From NCBI GenBank assembly GCA_964035015.1, contig OZ036014.1:1568701-1632700 (forward strand): a stretch of DNA of 64,000 nucleotides, read 5' to 3'. Positions 16,701 to 38,944 of the stretch are shown here, one piece after another. This stretch comes from Corallium rubrum. Its lineage: Eukaryota > Cnidaria > Anthozoa > Scleralcyonacea > Coralliidae. How positions within the stretch are numbered: the first letter of the stretch is position 1; the number at the start of each line of letters is the position of its first letter. The notes under the pieces are model-generated. The model was not told the origin of the DNA. It did not search any database and saw nothing but the letters and a program-made list of their open reading frames with translations. A program made the translations under genes and the position numbers.

Positions 16701-19700
16701 AATAGAATAATTACCCAAGGCTTCGAATTCATCTCAAGTTACAACTGGCACCCGTGTTATAAAAGAGCTCATATGTCAAGGAACATAAATAAACAATGAA
16801 TCGAGGAGTTCAGCTCGATTTCAACAAAAATAATCGATACCCAAACCTTTCTCCTTATACTTTTATCATTACAAATAGTTGACAAATAGTTGACAACACA
16901 TATATACTTCTAAGATATCATTGCACTTTGCTGTGTACGAGACCGCTAAAATTAAGCTCAGCTTACCACACTTTACCACAAACTTCGCATAATATTCAGT
17001 GCAATTTCAACTGAAATATTCGTTACACAAAGATGTTTTTAAACTTTAGCTCTATTTAAGCATTAAGTGGACATAATTGTTGCATTTGATCACACTTTAC
17101 CATATACTTACACTAAAATTTAGTACACTTTACCACACTTTACCACAATCTGCATATATAAAAGAATCATAATCTAATTTATTAACATAAGCATGGTAAA
17201 GTGTGGTAAAGTGTGGTAAAGTGTGGCAAAATACAGAATTGATATGGTAAACTGAATTGATATAAAACGATGTAGCTAAGAAATTACTATAAACAGTTCG
17301 TTTCACTCGAAATAATTCTATAACACTATATATTTGTCCAATATAGCGAATGCTAAGCAGCAAAGCGCCATGTTGCGATAGACCCCCTGGGAGATTTGTT
17401 CAAAAAACAAGACATGTCGGGCTCATTTCTCCGGTTGAACGTAATCGTATACGATCGACTGCAGAAACCGCCTAAATTCCATGTTATTCCTGACGCTTAA
17501 ATTTTATTTACGAATAATTCCTGTTATGCTGCCACACTAATTCCACTATGTTCTTTCGCGAAAAATGATCATTCAAAGTAACTGAGCAACCAGCGGCACA
17601 TGAGCCACTCGACTTCGCCACGGTTCTATAGAAATTCAATAGGACGAGAGTTCCTTTATCAAACTACTAATCTTTTTCTAAATGACTTGGTAATTTCTTA
17701 ACTAGAGTGGCTTCTTCGACTTGTTTTGTCACATAGGTCATTATGCCTGTGAGCCGTGGCATACGCAACTTCTTTTAAATGGCTACTACTGTAATTAATC
17801 GCTTGCTCATCGCATAAAACTTTAACTTCAAATGCTTACAAAAAAATTATTGTAATCCCGTTCGACAATATAATATGCATATAAACTAACCACATATTCT
17901 TCTTTAGCATATTTTAAAACATTAATGGTCAATCCATCAGAGAAAATGGATTTTTATGAATTAAATCTGTTGCGTTTGCGTCCAATTTGTTCTCAGACAA
18001 TCATTGACATAATTCTTGAAACAAAGCTAACATGAAATGGTTTCATGTTCCCCCTCCCCCCCACTTCAATGTTGTGGACCTCAAAACGTTTGCAATTTGC
18101 ACTCAGTCACCTGCCATTACATTTAAATGTTCAGAGTATCAACATTGAAAAGGGGGGACGGGGGGATAGCAATTCATGCAAAAAAGAGGCCTAGCAATTA
18201 ACATGGCATGATTCACTCAAGTCGTTTCAACTAATTTTGTCAATGATTGTAGTCGTAAGAATCCCCAATCGTCAGCGACTGTTTGGGATGCATTTTCCAA
18301 ATAGAAATGATCCCGATTCTTGCGATGCTTCCGATCAGTTCGGCGACTCTCTGGGACGTTACTTCAACCCTGTTCACACTTGTCGTAACAATATCCCAGA
18401 CTTAATGAACACGGTCGTATTTATACAAACTGAGACAGAGGCATTGGTTGTAATGAATTGTGGCAAGTTGAGTTGGAGGAGGGAGGAGAGTGTCCTGTCC
18501 AGCGGCCTAAAATGGGGATCTGAGGATTTTGGGTGAAGGAAAATTCGAGTGTAGAATATATACATTTTAAGACCAAACCGGGACCAGTTGCGAAAAATGC
18601 AACTACACAGGCCTTCCGGCAGGAATTGAACCCACGACCTTGCGATTCTAGTGCATTGCTCTGACCACTGAGCCACGGAGGGCGTTGCCGAGAGCTTGAT
18701 CACGAGTTTTGTATATATAATGAGGTGGTAATGCCAGGAGAGAATTGGGTATATTTGGGTATATTAAAATGGGGATCGCCCTCTGAGGGGTGCTCAGCAC
18801 TCGTAAGGTCGATGTCTCACCCATCCAAATCCTTCATGTGGGTGAAGTGTGTGAGGCACAGCACTTCTGTGAAGTGATAAGGATGACAGTCCCAGATGAT
18901 GTGGGACAGGAAAAATCCCCGATTCTTTCGACAAGTGAGGACCAGGCTTGAGGAAAGAAATCTGACTAATTAGATGAGTAACTAGAAATACATGAACGCA
19001 ACAACCCCTCGCCCGCTTTATATGCATTTTTTAACCCCCCTTCCCCCCCCCCCCCTCCTAATTTCTGTTTTTGTTGTATTAATGAACACAGATCAAAAAA
19101 AATCCAGAAAATTAGCTAGCAAAGTTCATCTGTAGTCGTGTATTATTTCTATGGTATTGACACACTGAAAGGACATGCAATGTCAGTATTAAAAAAACAA
19201 ACAAAACGAGATGAACCAAATGACAAATTTTCATTCAAAAATATATATAAACAGTGGCCAAGAAAAGACACAAATCACACAATGTCAACGTCCTAGAGTT
19301 GAAAGACAATTCTAGACAATATATTATTTATATTAATTTTCATTTTCAAGATTTCTTCTGTTTTAACTCTGCTAAACTGTTAAATACAAATCTCCTTTTA
19401 CACGCGTGTAAAATGGACTCCACGCGTGTTGAGATTAGCACCCTCACCGGGCTCCGGGCCTTCGGCCCGTTGCCCGGCTCGGGGACAAATGCTCAAGCCT
19501 CTTACTTACATTTACATCCAAATGTGATGCACTATTTGCTGACGACACGCCATTTGGCAGAATAGTCGACTGGTTGTTGTTCAGGGTGCCCTAATTAAAA
19601 AGATAGAGGAAATAGTTTGAAAACAACACAAAACCATTGCTTGACTTTGATTTAATAAATGGAATAACCAAAGATTATGAGTACCGTATTGTCTGTATAT

Positions 19701-22700
19701 CAGTGTGTATCAAAAAAACCCTGAACCCTTAGAAAACAACCTATTGTAGTAGTTTGAAAGCCCTAAAAGCGCTGCGTTATAAATTAATCAGCACATACTG
19801 TAAGTTAAACAGGAAGAGAAAAAGCTTTTAAATACTTTCACCATGCATACACTTCAAGTTATCTTAACTTCCCAGGTGTATAAGACCGTGTGTTTTACGC
19901 ATCTGTGGGTTCAGCGAAGTGCTTAGGGCTTTCAAACTACTGCAATTGGTTGTTTTCTAAGGGTTCAGTTTTTTTTATACACACTGTATATTATATCATT
20001 GGAATGTTAAAATATTTTATGTAGTAACAAATATTATCTAGCTGGTTACTTACAATTGCTGTAGTTGCTGGAACAGTTCCTTGTAAGGTTTGGGACACAG
20101 GAATGCAAGCAACATTTTGATTATTCCCTGCTAGTGTGGCCTGAACTAGAACTAAAAAATTACATTTTGCTGTTTTTGCTATGCTTTTACTAAAGTGAGC
20201 AACCAAAAAATTCCACCAGGGCAGGTTACTAACTATAGAGTACAGTAATATTTCAGTACAGTACAGTACACCAAATCATAGTTTCATTTAGACCCCGTTT
20301 ACATGATGGCGGTACAATTTGAAAACGAAATAAAATCATGCCGTTTAGGACAAATTTTATATGATGTATTTGCATACCGGGACGATTTTGTTCCGTTTTC
20401 AAATTGTACTGGCATCGTGTAAACGGGGTCTTAGGCCAACATGCGAATTAGTTTCCTATTCAATTTGGGCCCCTATGCAAATTACATCGTGTCTATTAAA
20501 GCATAACAGGAAGATGACATAGGCTGAGACTGTTTTTTCATGTTTTGAGTTCATTATTTTTAGACACTACATTTAGGATTATTGTCAAAGAATACCTTAA
20601 AAAGTTTCTGAAATCAGAAATGTTATGTCTACTATGGCTGCTTCAGCCTCATGTTATAAATGAACTACGTTTCATCCCAACTCAGATTGTATGTGCAGTC
20701 GAAACTCCAATTTCATCTGTGCAATAGAGTAGAGTAGAGTAGAGTAGAGTAGAGTAGAGTAGAGTAGAGTAGAGTAGAGTGGAGTGGAGTGGAGTGGAGT
20801 GGAGTGGAGTGGAGTGGAGTGGAGTGGAGTAGCAAGAGTAGCAAGAGTAGAGTAGAGTAGAGTGGAGTGGAGTGGAGTGGAGTGGAGTGGAGTAGCAAGA
20901 GTAGAGTAGAGTAGAGTAGAGTAGAGTGGAGTGGAGTGGAGTGGAGTGGAGTGGAGTGGAGTGGAGTAGCAAGAGTAGAGTAGAGTAGAGTAGAGTAGAG
21001 CAGAGTAGAGTAGAGTAGAGTGGAGTGGAGTGGAGTGGAGTGGAGTGGAGTGGAGTGGAGTGGAGTGGAGTGGAGTAGGGTGGGGTAGGTGTAGGGTAGG
21101 GTGGGGTAGGGTGGGATAGGGGTAGGGTGGGATAGGGTTAGGGTGGGATAAGGTGAGATAGGGTGGGGTAGAGTGGGGTGGAGTACTACAGTACCATACA
21201 TTACCTGGCTTTAAAACTGATCCATGAGCATTAGAAATAAGATTTACAGTCTGTATTTGAGGTTGTGTGGTAGTAATTTGAAGTGGAATATTTCCATTGA
21301 CTGGTTGAATAAATATTGGTTTTTGCTTGGCATTTCGAGGTAATGGTAGTTTCACAGTTTGAACAACATTTGTAACAACAGGCTTCTGGTCTGTTGTTTG
21401 TAAAAAATTTCCAAGAACCGCGCACTGTCCTGGAGTTGTGACCATCCGTTCACATTTAATTTGTGGTACTCCTGATGACTTCATACTACATGATGTAGGT
21501 TTTCTAATTTCTGGCTTAATTTTTGGTAAAGTATTTTTTGTATTTGTTAGGGTAGGCAAAGATTGTTGCTGTTGGGAAGTCGAAGAGATGCAGTTAGTTG
21601 GGAAGCTAACACCATTGTCAATCTCCTGAACAATACATTCTTCTTGGCCACCATTGTCTGGAATGTTGTATAACCTCAGATGGTCAAGACTGTCTGGGTC
21701 AGAAATGGACCCAGAGCTTTGAACAGGTGATAATGTCCCATGATCAGTAGTCTACAAAATGAAGAGTTATACTATAGCTTTACAAAGGATGTTTAAAGAA
21801 ATTTCTGTCAAACTCTTTGGCAACCATGTAGCAATAATATAATATACAGTACCAGTGAAGTTAACTCGATTTTCATAACTAAAACGCTAACTCCAGGGCA
21901 GAATGTGAAGAGTCAGCTGTATTACATTGCTTTTAGTCCTAAACTAAACGAAACTAAACTAACCTTATTTTTACTAGATAACTCTATCAGTAAGGGCCCA
22001 CTCTCATTGGTCCAGTGTTACTACAGGAGGAAACTGGAGTGCCCGGAGGAAACCTGTGGTATTTGGTAGAGTCAAACTGGAAGCACTCTTCTCACATGCA
22101 GCCAAGGTGGAATTATTTTTATTTTTTTAATCAGATAACTGCACCATACAGGAATCGAACCCGGGTCGCAAAGGTGAAAGGCACGTGTACTAACGGTAAC
22201 CACTGTGCCACCAACACCTGCTATAAGCTGTTTTCTATGCAATCAAAAGGTAACACACAGCGTAAGGGACTGAATCCAATGTGATATACGAAAATCCTGA
22301 CTTCACTTTTGAAGTATGATACATGTAATGACTGAAGTTAGAGTTCCCGATATAGAGAATGGGGTTCACTGTGTGGCACCATGTACATGAATTCATACTT
22401 ATAATTATATAATTATTTTAAAATCAAACCTGAGATTCTGGTGAGCCTGGAGAAGAATAGTTACTAGAAATAGCTGAATCAGGAGACAATGGTTCATTTT
22501 TGAAAATATCTATAAATGAGGAGAAAAACAGTGCACGCAATTACAAGCATTGTCAATTTCAGCTAAGACAATTGCCCTCCCCTGCCCCACCTGCTATGCC
22601 TATGAATACAGGGGGTGTTTTTCACCAGCTCAGGCAGGAATGGGTCAAACAAAGAGTGCAATAACACCAGATGATTTTGAATTCATATTAATTATTAATA

Positions 22701-23812
22701 ACCATATAGAACAGACTCAACACATATATAAAACTATGAATTTTAAACCAACCTGAAGATGCAGCATCAAAATTTGGAAAATTGCTTAAAAAATCATCAT
22801 CATCTAATTTCCTGACTAAATCTTGTAAATCAACATCTTTCATCTATATAAAGATTAAACATTTATTTTACAGATGTTCCTTCATGATTGGCTTGCAGAA
22901 AAGGTGACGTGTATTTTCAAGTCTCAACCAGAAATGGAGGAACAACAAAAAGCATTTCTTGCATGCCTAAATTGTTTATATTTACGATACTTTGGGCTTA
23001 CTTTATACTGAAAGAATATACATTATTGTTATAAGTTTTATTTATATAGATCTATTCACGAAAGACTTGTTTTTCCGAATGAAATTTGTACAGTAATTGC
23101 CCTGAAAATTTATTAGTTTGTCAGCTTGATAATCACTTCCAACAAAAGGTTTACTACAAGTCCATTTAAACACGCTTATTAGTTGGTTATCCAAGGAGAA
23201 TTTTTACTCTCTTTTACCCTAAAATATACCCTTCCTTCAAATTGAAACAAAGTTAGAGTAATTTCAAACGAATAAAGCGTTTATAGTAAATATTTTCGTT
23301 GCATCAGCTAGAACATGACAAAGCTTTGAAGACGGAAGTTTATTTACGCAAAATGACGCAAGCATTAAATATTATTTAAAGCCTAAAAATCTTACTAAAA
23401 CACACATATTTTAGCTAAAAATAAACGTAAAGTCTATAGCTTTGTGATATGTTTTTAAAACATGAACAACGACGGCAAAAATGCAAGTATTTTGGAGCCG
23501 TATGGCGATAGTGCACTCCGTGAGTCAGTTAGCGTACTTCCGTTTACGGGATTTTTAAAAAGATATTTTATTACTATATTTATCGTACCTCTTCATCGGA
23601 AAATTTTAGCCCATCGTGCTGTAGAATAAACTCATCAGGATCAAAATTACAACCAGGAAAGTCTCCTAAATCAAAATAAACCGTTTAATACCATTTCTCA
23701 AAGCCAACCCTAGAAAACGCAAGTGGCTGAGTTGCTTCGACTTACCCCACTCATCGATGCCAAAACTCTCCTCAAAAGGGACAGGGAGCTCTGTCATTAC
23801 AGCTCCTGCCAT
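4788..23812 (-). CDS. ATF6: ATF6-like ER-membrane bZIP transcription factor
   Basis: ATF6 is an ER stress sensor released by Golgi site-1 and site-2 proteases; its cytosolic half then activates unfolded-protein-response genes. Coding exons on the minus strand are 23812-23746, 23665-23589, 22843-22753, 22509-22430, 21751-21205, 20151-20054, 19590-19510, 10226-10149, 9157-9050, 8937-8825, 7211-6900, 6588-6501 (or 6496), 5912-5856, 5709-5640, 5190-5109 and 4954-4788, about 706 residues. Residues 1-347 are an acidic, Ser/Gln/Thr-rich activation region. The basic region [20 protein letters not shown] (about 350-369) precedes a leucine zipper (374-409) and a membrane segment [16 protein letters not shown] (about 431-446). 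A lumenal RALL near 470-473 fits a site-1 protease site. Lumenal blocks [24 protein letters not shown] and [19 protein letters not shown] match the ATF6 lumenal domain. The 6501/5912 junction closes in phase only if a GTGTGA donor after 6496 is used. The start is the first ATG of a 22-residue exon. Confidence 0.92.
4982..5080. repeat. Degenerate GTCTAT/GTCTAC hexanucleotide-like repeat
   Basis: Imperfect repeats of GTCTATATGTCTACGTCTGT-type sequence lie in the last ATF6 intron. Confidence 0.8.
5277..5583. repeat. GGAA/GGGA microsatellite
   Basis: About 300 bp of GGAA units with GGGA blocks lie in an ATF6 intron only 450 bp long (5191-5639), of which the repeat is about two thirds. Confidence 0.96.
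6004..6132. repeat. Foldback repeat, GCAGGCTCTAGGG hairpin
   Basis: The arms GCAGGCTCTAGGG and CCCCTAGAGCCTGC flank GAGCGAAAACGCACGCGAGG and its inverse around a short loop, with purine/pyrimidine-rich sides. The sequence continues into CTACGCAGGCT. It lies in an ATF6 intron. Confidence 0.88.
6335..6480. repeat. GAT/GTT trinucleotide repeat
   Basis: Imperfect GATGAT/GTTGAT sequence sits immediately downstream (minus sense) of the ATF6 exon at 6501-6588. It overlaps no identifiable coding sequence. Confidence 0.85.
7278..7470. repeat. Foldback element, GTGTTTGGATA family
   Basis: The arms AAAAGAAATACCAAATGG and CCATTTGGTATTTCTTTT enclose TTCCGTGTTTGGATACTC with its inverse. Part of the motif recurs at 7538-7565. 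A related GTGTTTGGAG hairpin is at 25013-25112. It lies in the 1.6-kb ATF6 intron 7212-8824. Confidence 0.88.
7471..8600. other. ATF6 intron, old repeats only
   Basis: I see an imperfect inverted pair: GGAAACTTACGAAACCGGAAACG near 7898 (broken here as GGAAACTTACG and AACCGGAAACG) against its inverse near 8105-8150. There is also a run of ATCGTATTGTATC-like repeats at 8450-8530. No exon is apparent. Confidence 0.5.
8606..8740 (+). repeat. Dispersed repeat family R3
   Basis: It carries CGTAGCAGCCCAATTCT, GAGATTTTTGCCCGGAAAAA, TTTAAGTCGTATTTTTCAGT and GAATTTTTCTTG. The same blocks occur inverted at 27829-27951, so this is a dispersed element rather than gene sequence. Confidence 0.85.
9221..9377. 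repeat. Foldback MITE, family F1 copy 1
   Basis: The left end CCTTATTCAAAAATGGC is inverted at the right as GCCATTTTTTAATAAGG. Internal blocks TATAAATTAGCC and GAAAACGAGTTC are shared with 52416-52582. Confidence 0.88.
9748..10050. repeat. MITE family F2 copy 1
   Basis: The inverted ends are CATAGTCAATCGAGATATGG and CCATATCTCGATTGACTATG. Inside are GCTGTGATTTTATGTTGAAC, TACACCGTGCAC and AAAAATGCATAAAGGCGAAC. The whole element is found in the opposite orientation at 50775-51069, which marks it as mobile or formerly mobile. Confidence 0.93.
10303..11073. repeat. Foldback element with long TCGAGGG-rich arms
   Basis: The left arm, starting GTAAGAACGAGTTTGGGTTT and running about 95 bp through TCGAGGGTCGAGGGTAGTTGG, is inverted at 10980-11073 with few mismatches. 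The centre is AT-rich and non-coding. It lies in the 9.3-kb ATF6 intron. Confidence 0.9.
11206..11806. repeat. Inverted-repeat element carrying a 24-bp tandem array
   Basis: The ends CCAATCATCCTACACGCGTA and TACGCGTGTAGATGATTGG mirror each other, followed inward by AAAAA..CACAACTTGTT and its counterpart ACAACTTGCGAGATTTTT. Inside, 11248-11410 holds about seven units of GTGAACAATGTTGTGCTGCT plus CGCC. The rest is irregular GTTGTAACA/TGTTACAAC palindromes. A relative is at 57812-58161. Confidence 0.88.
11843..12097 (+). mobile_element. TA-flanked MITE, copy M1 (left border of array)
   Basis: The 255-bp element starts ACAATCATTGACATAATTCT and ends TTTTGTCAATGATTGT. Its inverted ends match for about 26 bp (ACAATCATTGACA, AATT, TGAAAC). 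A TA precedes it at 11842-11843. It has no reading frame. The TA target suggests a Tc1/mariner-type non-autonomous element; that assignment is inference. Confidence 0.9.
12098..13896 (+). repeat. Array spacer unit 1 (1.8 kb, non-coding)
   Basis: It begins TCTGAATTTACG and ends TTCTCAGA, a short inverted pair. It holds direct and inverted copies of a 9-bp TTACCACAC/GTGTGGTAA word: at 12863-12880 and 13026-13048 in one sense and 13093-13128 in the other. Reading frames are short and unconvincing. Confidence 0.93.
13897..14149 (+). mobile_element. MITE copy M2 inside the array
   Basis: It is the same element as M1 but 2 bp shorter in a C run. It is flanked by GA on the left and TC on the right, so there is no TA duplication. 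Confidence 0.92.
14150..15946 (+). repeat. Array spacer unit 2
   Basis: It is nearly identical to unit 1. It lacks one TC dinucleotide near the start (CAAAGTGATCTCACAT against CAAAGTGATCTCTCACAT) and shares the GTTCGTTTC variant with unit 3. Confidence 0.93.
15947..16199 (+). mobile_element. MITE copy M3 inside the array
   Basis: It matches M2, including the six-C run, and has GA/TC flanks. Confidence 0.92.
16200..17996 (+). repeat. Array spacer unit 3
   Basis: It is nearly identical to unit 2, with private changes such as CACTATATATTTG for CACTATTTATTTG and CGATCGACTGC for CGATCGATTGC. Confidence 0.93.
17997..18250 (+). mobile_element. MITE copy M4 (right border of array)
   Basis: The element is complete and ends GTCAATGATTGT. 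The sequence then leaves the array at TA (18250-18251), matching the TA before M1. Confidence 0.92.
18251..18945. repeat. Old TIR-like repeat block with internal insertion
   Basis: The start, TCGTAAGAATCCCCAATCG and TGTTCACACTTGTCGTAACA, resembles sequence at 11060-11205. The far end GGGACAGGAAAAATCCCCGA (18903-18922) is the inverse of 11188-11205. The flanks of the array therefore appear to belong to one older repeat family. A SINE-like block lies inside. Confidence 0.6.
18596..18685 (-). repeat. tRNA-derived SINE head
   Basis: Read on the minus strand it has CCGTGGCTCAGTGGTCAGAG (A-box-like), then AAGGTCGTGGGTTCAATTCC (B-box-like). Spacing is right for a tRNA-related pol III promoter but no tRNA fold ends cleanly. 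I call it a SINE head, not a functional tRNA gene. Confidence 0.7.
20291..20430. repeat. Foldback MITE with TTA target duplication
   Basis: The 140-bp element starts GACCCCGTTTACATGATGGC and ends GCATCGTGTAAACGGGGTC. TTA occurs on both sides (20288-20290 and 20431-20433). A three-base TTA duplication fits the PIF/Harbinger group by established target preference. It lies in an ATF6 intron. Confidence 0.88.
20726..21187. repeat. AGAGT/GGAGT pentanucleotide microsatellite
   Basis: Blocks of AGAGT and GGAGT alternate, with GTAGCAAGA interruptions, then decay to GGGTAGGGT-like units. It ends 17 bp before the donor of the large ATF6 exon 21205-21751. Confidence 0.96.
21995..22225 (-). repeat. SINE-like repeat with tRNA-related block
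   Basis: The minus strand at 22140-22215 reads GGTGGCACAGTGGTTACCGT followed by TTTGCGACCCGGGTTCGATT, typical A- and B-box spacing. The other part holds GGAGTGCCCGGAGGAAACCT-type sequence. It lies in an ATF6 intron. Confidence 0.7.
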
Positions 23813-24572
23813 CTTTAATAAACGTACAGTTATAGTCCGTGGAGATTATTATTCGAATAAACAGTTAACCAGGTTAAAAAACGTCAAACGGAGAGACAAT
23901 CTGAAACTTTCTTCGTATAAAAACTCCAAAGACAGGCAAAGACATGAACCCGCGATACTTTGGGCCAAAAATATTTCACGGCTCGCAGCCAATCAGAAAC
24001 AAGCAAGTGTTACGTCATATTGGAATAATTATCCCATTCCCGTATTCAGACATACAGCGTTCAATATGTCAAGTCTCTTCGCCTTGGAAAGAGTTATTGT
24101 GAGATCTAGATCGGAGAGCTACGAACTCAGGTGGAGAATCTATTCCAAAACGAGTCTGTGCCGAGCCGACAAAAAAAAACTTTGCCTAAAAAAGAGCTTC
24201 AGCTATTGATTGACCAGGCGGGAAGCGTAATCTAATTATGAATATCAAAGCCCAGCATATTATTTTAAAAAAAAAATAATATGCTGGGCTTTGATATTCA
24301 TAATTAAAAAAGAGCTTAGTTATAAAAAACCTGCGTTGAAAAAAGCGCTTATTCGAGAGGAGCCATTATTTAAATTTTGAAGGCGCGCGCTTATTCGAAT
24401 CATGTGCGCAACTGCGCAAACTAAAACAACAAAAGACACTTCACGTTTGTAATGCTCTTTAATAAACCAATGGTAATACTAATTAACTACAATAGATCAG
24501 AAAAATATTCGGATTCCTTCTGACTAAATAATATGCTAAGTCTAATCCAGGCCACGCTGAATTCCATTTCTT
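23813..24572. other. Intergenic region between ATF6 start and ASS1 end
   Basis: The two minus-strand genes are about 760 bp apart. The ATF6-proximal part should hold its promoter: CAGCCAATCAGAA near 23988 is a CCAAT box, and TGTTACGTCATATT near 24007 holds a TACGTCA (CRE-like) word. A perfect palindrome follows at 24233. Confidence 0.6.
24233..24306. repeat. Perfect 32-bp-arm palindrome with flanking direct repeat
   Basis: The arms TAATTATGAATATCAAAGCC plus CAGCATATTATT are exactly inverted around an A-rich 10-base centre. The 13-bp direct repeat TAAAAAAGAGCTT lies to the left (about 24187) and at the right end (24303). Perfect arms suggest a recent event. Confidence 0.9.
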
Positions 24573-36560
<11,988 letters not shown>

Positions 36561-36851
36561 CCCTCGTTGAACTCGAGAATGCATTCGTTATGTATGGCAA
36601 CTGCGCGTTCCAAAAGGTCAGTCGCACTGTTTCACGCGTGTCTAATAATTTTAAAATATAGCTATTTTATGAACAATGTCAGTAGTTTGAGGCTAGAAGT
36701 TCGTTATCATTCATTTGTGGCCCATCTAAATGGATTATTCTGATTCGAGAATTAAACTATGACCTATGACGACGAAAATGATGATAGTCCGTTATTGACC
36801 TAATTTATATTGATCCTTTTGGCCTTGGAAATTTATGGATTTGCTATTGGC

Positions 36852-37118
36852 GATTATTCAATAAATACCGCGGTGTCATAAATAAATCAGCTACATGAAA
36901 TTAAATGCGACGTGCTAGCGTCTCGCAATTTTCCCGAGAAAGCAATTATTTTGGTAACGTTTTATTTTCCTCCTATAGACGGTCAGAAGAGTATTGCTAC
37001 TGAATAGAAGATTTACATTGCCAAAATAATTGCGTTCTCACGAAAATCGCGAGACCGCTAGCACGTCACATTTAAATTCAGTCGAATTTATGCGACTGCG
37101 AATAACCTGAAATAATCA
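36852..37118. repeat. Foldback element, GACGTGCTAGCG arms
   Basis: The arms GATTATTCAATAAATACCGC and AAATGCGACGTGCTAGCG on the left are met by CGCTAGCACGTCACATTTAA on the right (broken: GACCGCTAGCACGTC). CAATTATTTTGG is inverted nearer the centre. It is intergenic. Confidence 0.82.
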
Positions 37119-37651
37119 ATAGAGCCTGCCCTCTGGACTGCGGGGGAGAGAGTAATCCGTCATGATCAGACGGTACAACGTCTGAAACGTGTGTTCGTTT
37201 TATTAGACGAAGCTTAAATTATTTTTTTGTAGTTTTATTATAATCTTCTCGCTTCAGCATATTTCTAGTTTGTTTATATGCAAAACAAAAATCGTCTAAA
37301 TTAAATTTGTCGTACGAAACGCAGGCGCGTAGTAAAAATTGTCGCGCCAGTCTACATGGGGGAAATAATAGTTGAGCTAAAATTCGTCATTGCTGTTGAA
37401 ACAGACCCTCATAAACGACTGACCGGAACGAAACAGCTATTTCTTTTAAGAAATAGTTTCTTGTTCTAAGTAAATTAATATTGTGCATCCCAAAACTATT
37501 TTATTGCAATAGACAATAGACAGTCACTCTCTAGCACACGCAGCTGTCTGCACTTGAACATTTACAGAAATGAGTACTGTTACTGTTGACAATATAGTTG
37601 TGTTGGGCGTCTGTTCTGGTTTGCTCTTATATATAAATCTTAATCTATTAG

Positions 37652-38106
<455 letters not shown>

Positions 38107-38124
38107 GTGTTGCCTTTTGAGAGT

Positions 38125-38195
38125 TTTCTGACCTTCAGAATTCTGTAAATTCTTCCCCCAAAATGCAGGAAATGGCATTTCCGAGACTCTACGTC
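38125..38195 (-). repeat. Family R1 fragment
   Basis: The inverse of the R1 core AATGCAGGAAATGGCATTTC followed by GAGACTCTACG. It directly adjoins the GACA/CAAA tract. Confidence 0.7.
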
Positions 38196-38252
38196 GCCGG
38201 ATAAAACCGCGTTTAGTTTTCCCGCGTTTTTATGAAATAGTTCAATGACAAA

Positions 38253-38521
38253 TACTGCAATTTTCAGTTGAGCTTAGAGACCGGAAGTTTTATTGAAAAG
38301 TTTGATCGTTTCACAATTTGACAGGTTCCCATGGGAAATTTGAATGTTTGCGCAGTTTGACCAATAGAAATTAAGGCGTTACCCAAACTTTTAAATTTGC
38401 CCTTGACAACATTCAAATTCTCACATGACAACGTTTCGAATTTCCCTTGGCAACTTGTGATTTCAACGATCAAACTTTTAAATAAAACTATCTATCTCCA
38501 AGCTCAACTGAAAATCGCAGT
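38253..38521. repeat. Foldback element, TTTTCAGTTGAGCTT arms
   Basis: The ends ACTGCAATTTTCAGTTGAGC and GCTCAACTGAAAATCGCAGT are inverted; nested inside are AAAGTTTGATCG and GGGAAATTTGAATG with their inverses. The arm start resembles the right end of 33646-34110. It lies in the PITP upstream region. Confidence 0.85.
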
Positions 38522-38944
38522 AATTTTCAACCATAATGATTTTCTCTGTTTATTGTCGATTTTACTTTTCAACGCGCGGTTTGGAAGTTCGTTGCCAAGT
38601 TTCAAATTACGTTTCTAAATTCAGAAGTTCATTACGAAGTTCGATTTGAAGTTCGAATGTTCGATTTGAAGTTCAGCTTTGTACTTTCTAAAGGTTTTCC
38701 TTAAATGTGAACTGATCCTCGCGATTACGCGCGAGGATACCGCGTGAGATCTAAAAATAACTTAAAGTGCGATTTTTGCGAGTACATTGATGTACCAAAT
38801 TGTATCCAATAGTACATAATTGTACCTAATTGTACCTAAGCCATGTGATAAAACCTCGAAAACCTCGAAAACCACAAAAGCTTGGTGCTGGTGGAAGTTT
38901 GTCATTTTATTACGACATCCATCTTCGAATTGTGGGATTTGAAA

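Larger units (their letters stand above)
11843..18250 (+). repeat. Triplicated 2.05-kb tandem array bordered by MITEs
   Basis: The structure is MITE, 1.8 kb, MITE, 1.8 kb, MITE, 1.8 kb, MITE. Unit starts are 11843, 13897, 15947 and 17997, giving periods of 2054, 2050 and 2050. The fourth unit stops exactly at the MITE end. Copies differ by only a few substitutions and short C-run length changes. Outer flanks are TA/TA; the internal MITE flanks are instead GA/TC. No protein is encoded. It lies wholly in the ATF6 intron 10227-19509. Confidence 0.96.

Noticed and set aside
18596-18685. Functional tRNA gene
   Set aside because: It has A- and B-box-like words but no clean acceptor stem pairing; a SINE head is more likely.
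23757-24209. 150-residue plus-strand frame upstream of ATF6
   Set aside because: It overlaps the antisense of ATF6 exon 1 and its promoter; no similarity to a known protein and no supporting splice or poly(A) context.
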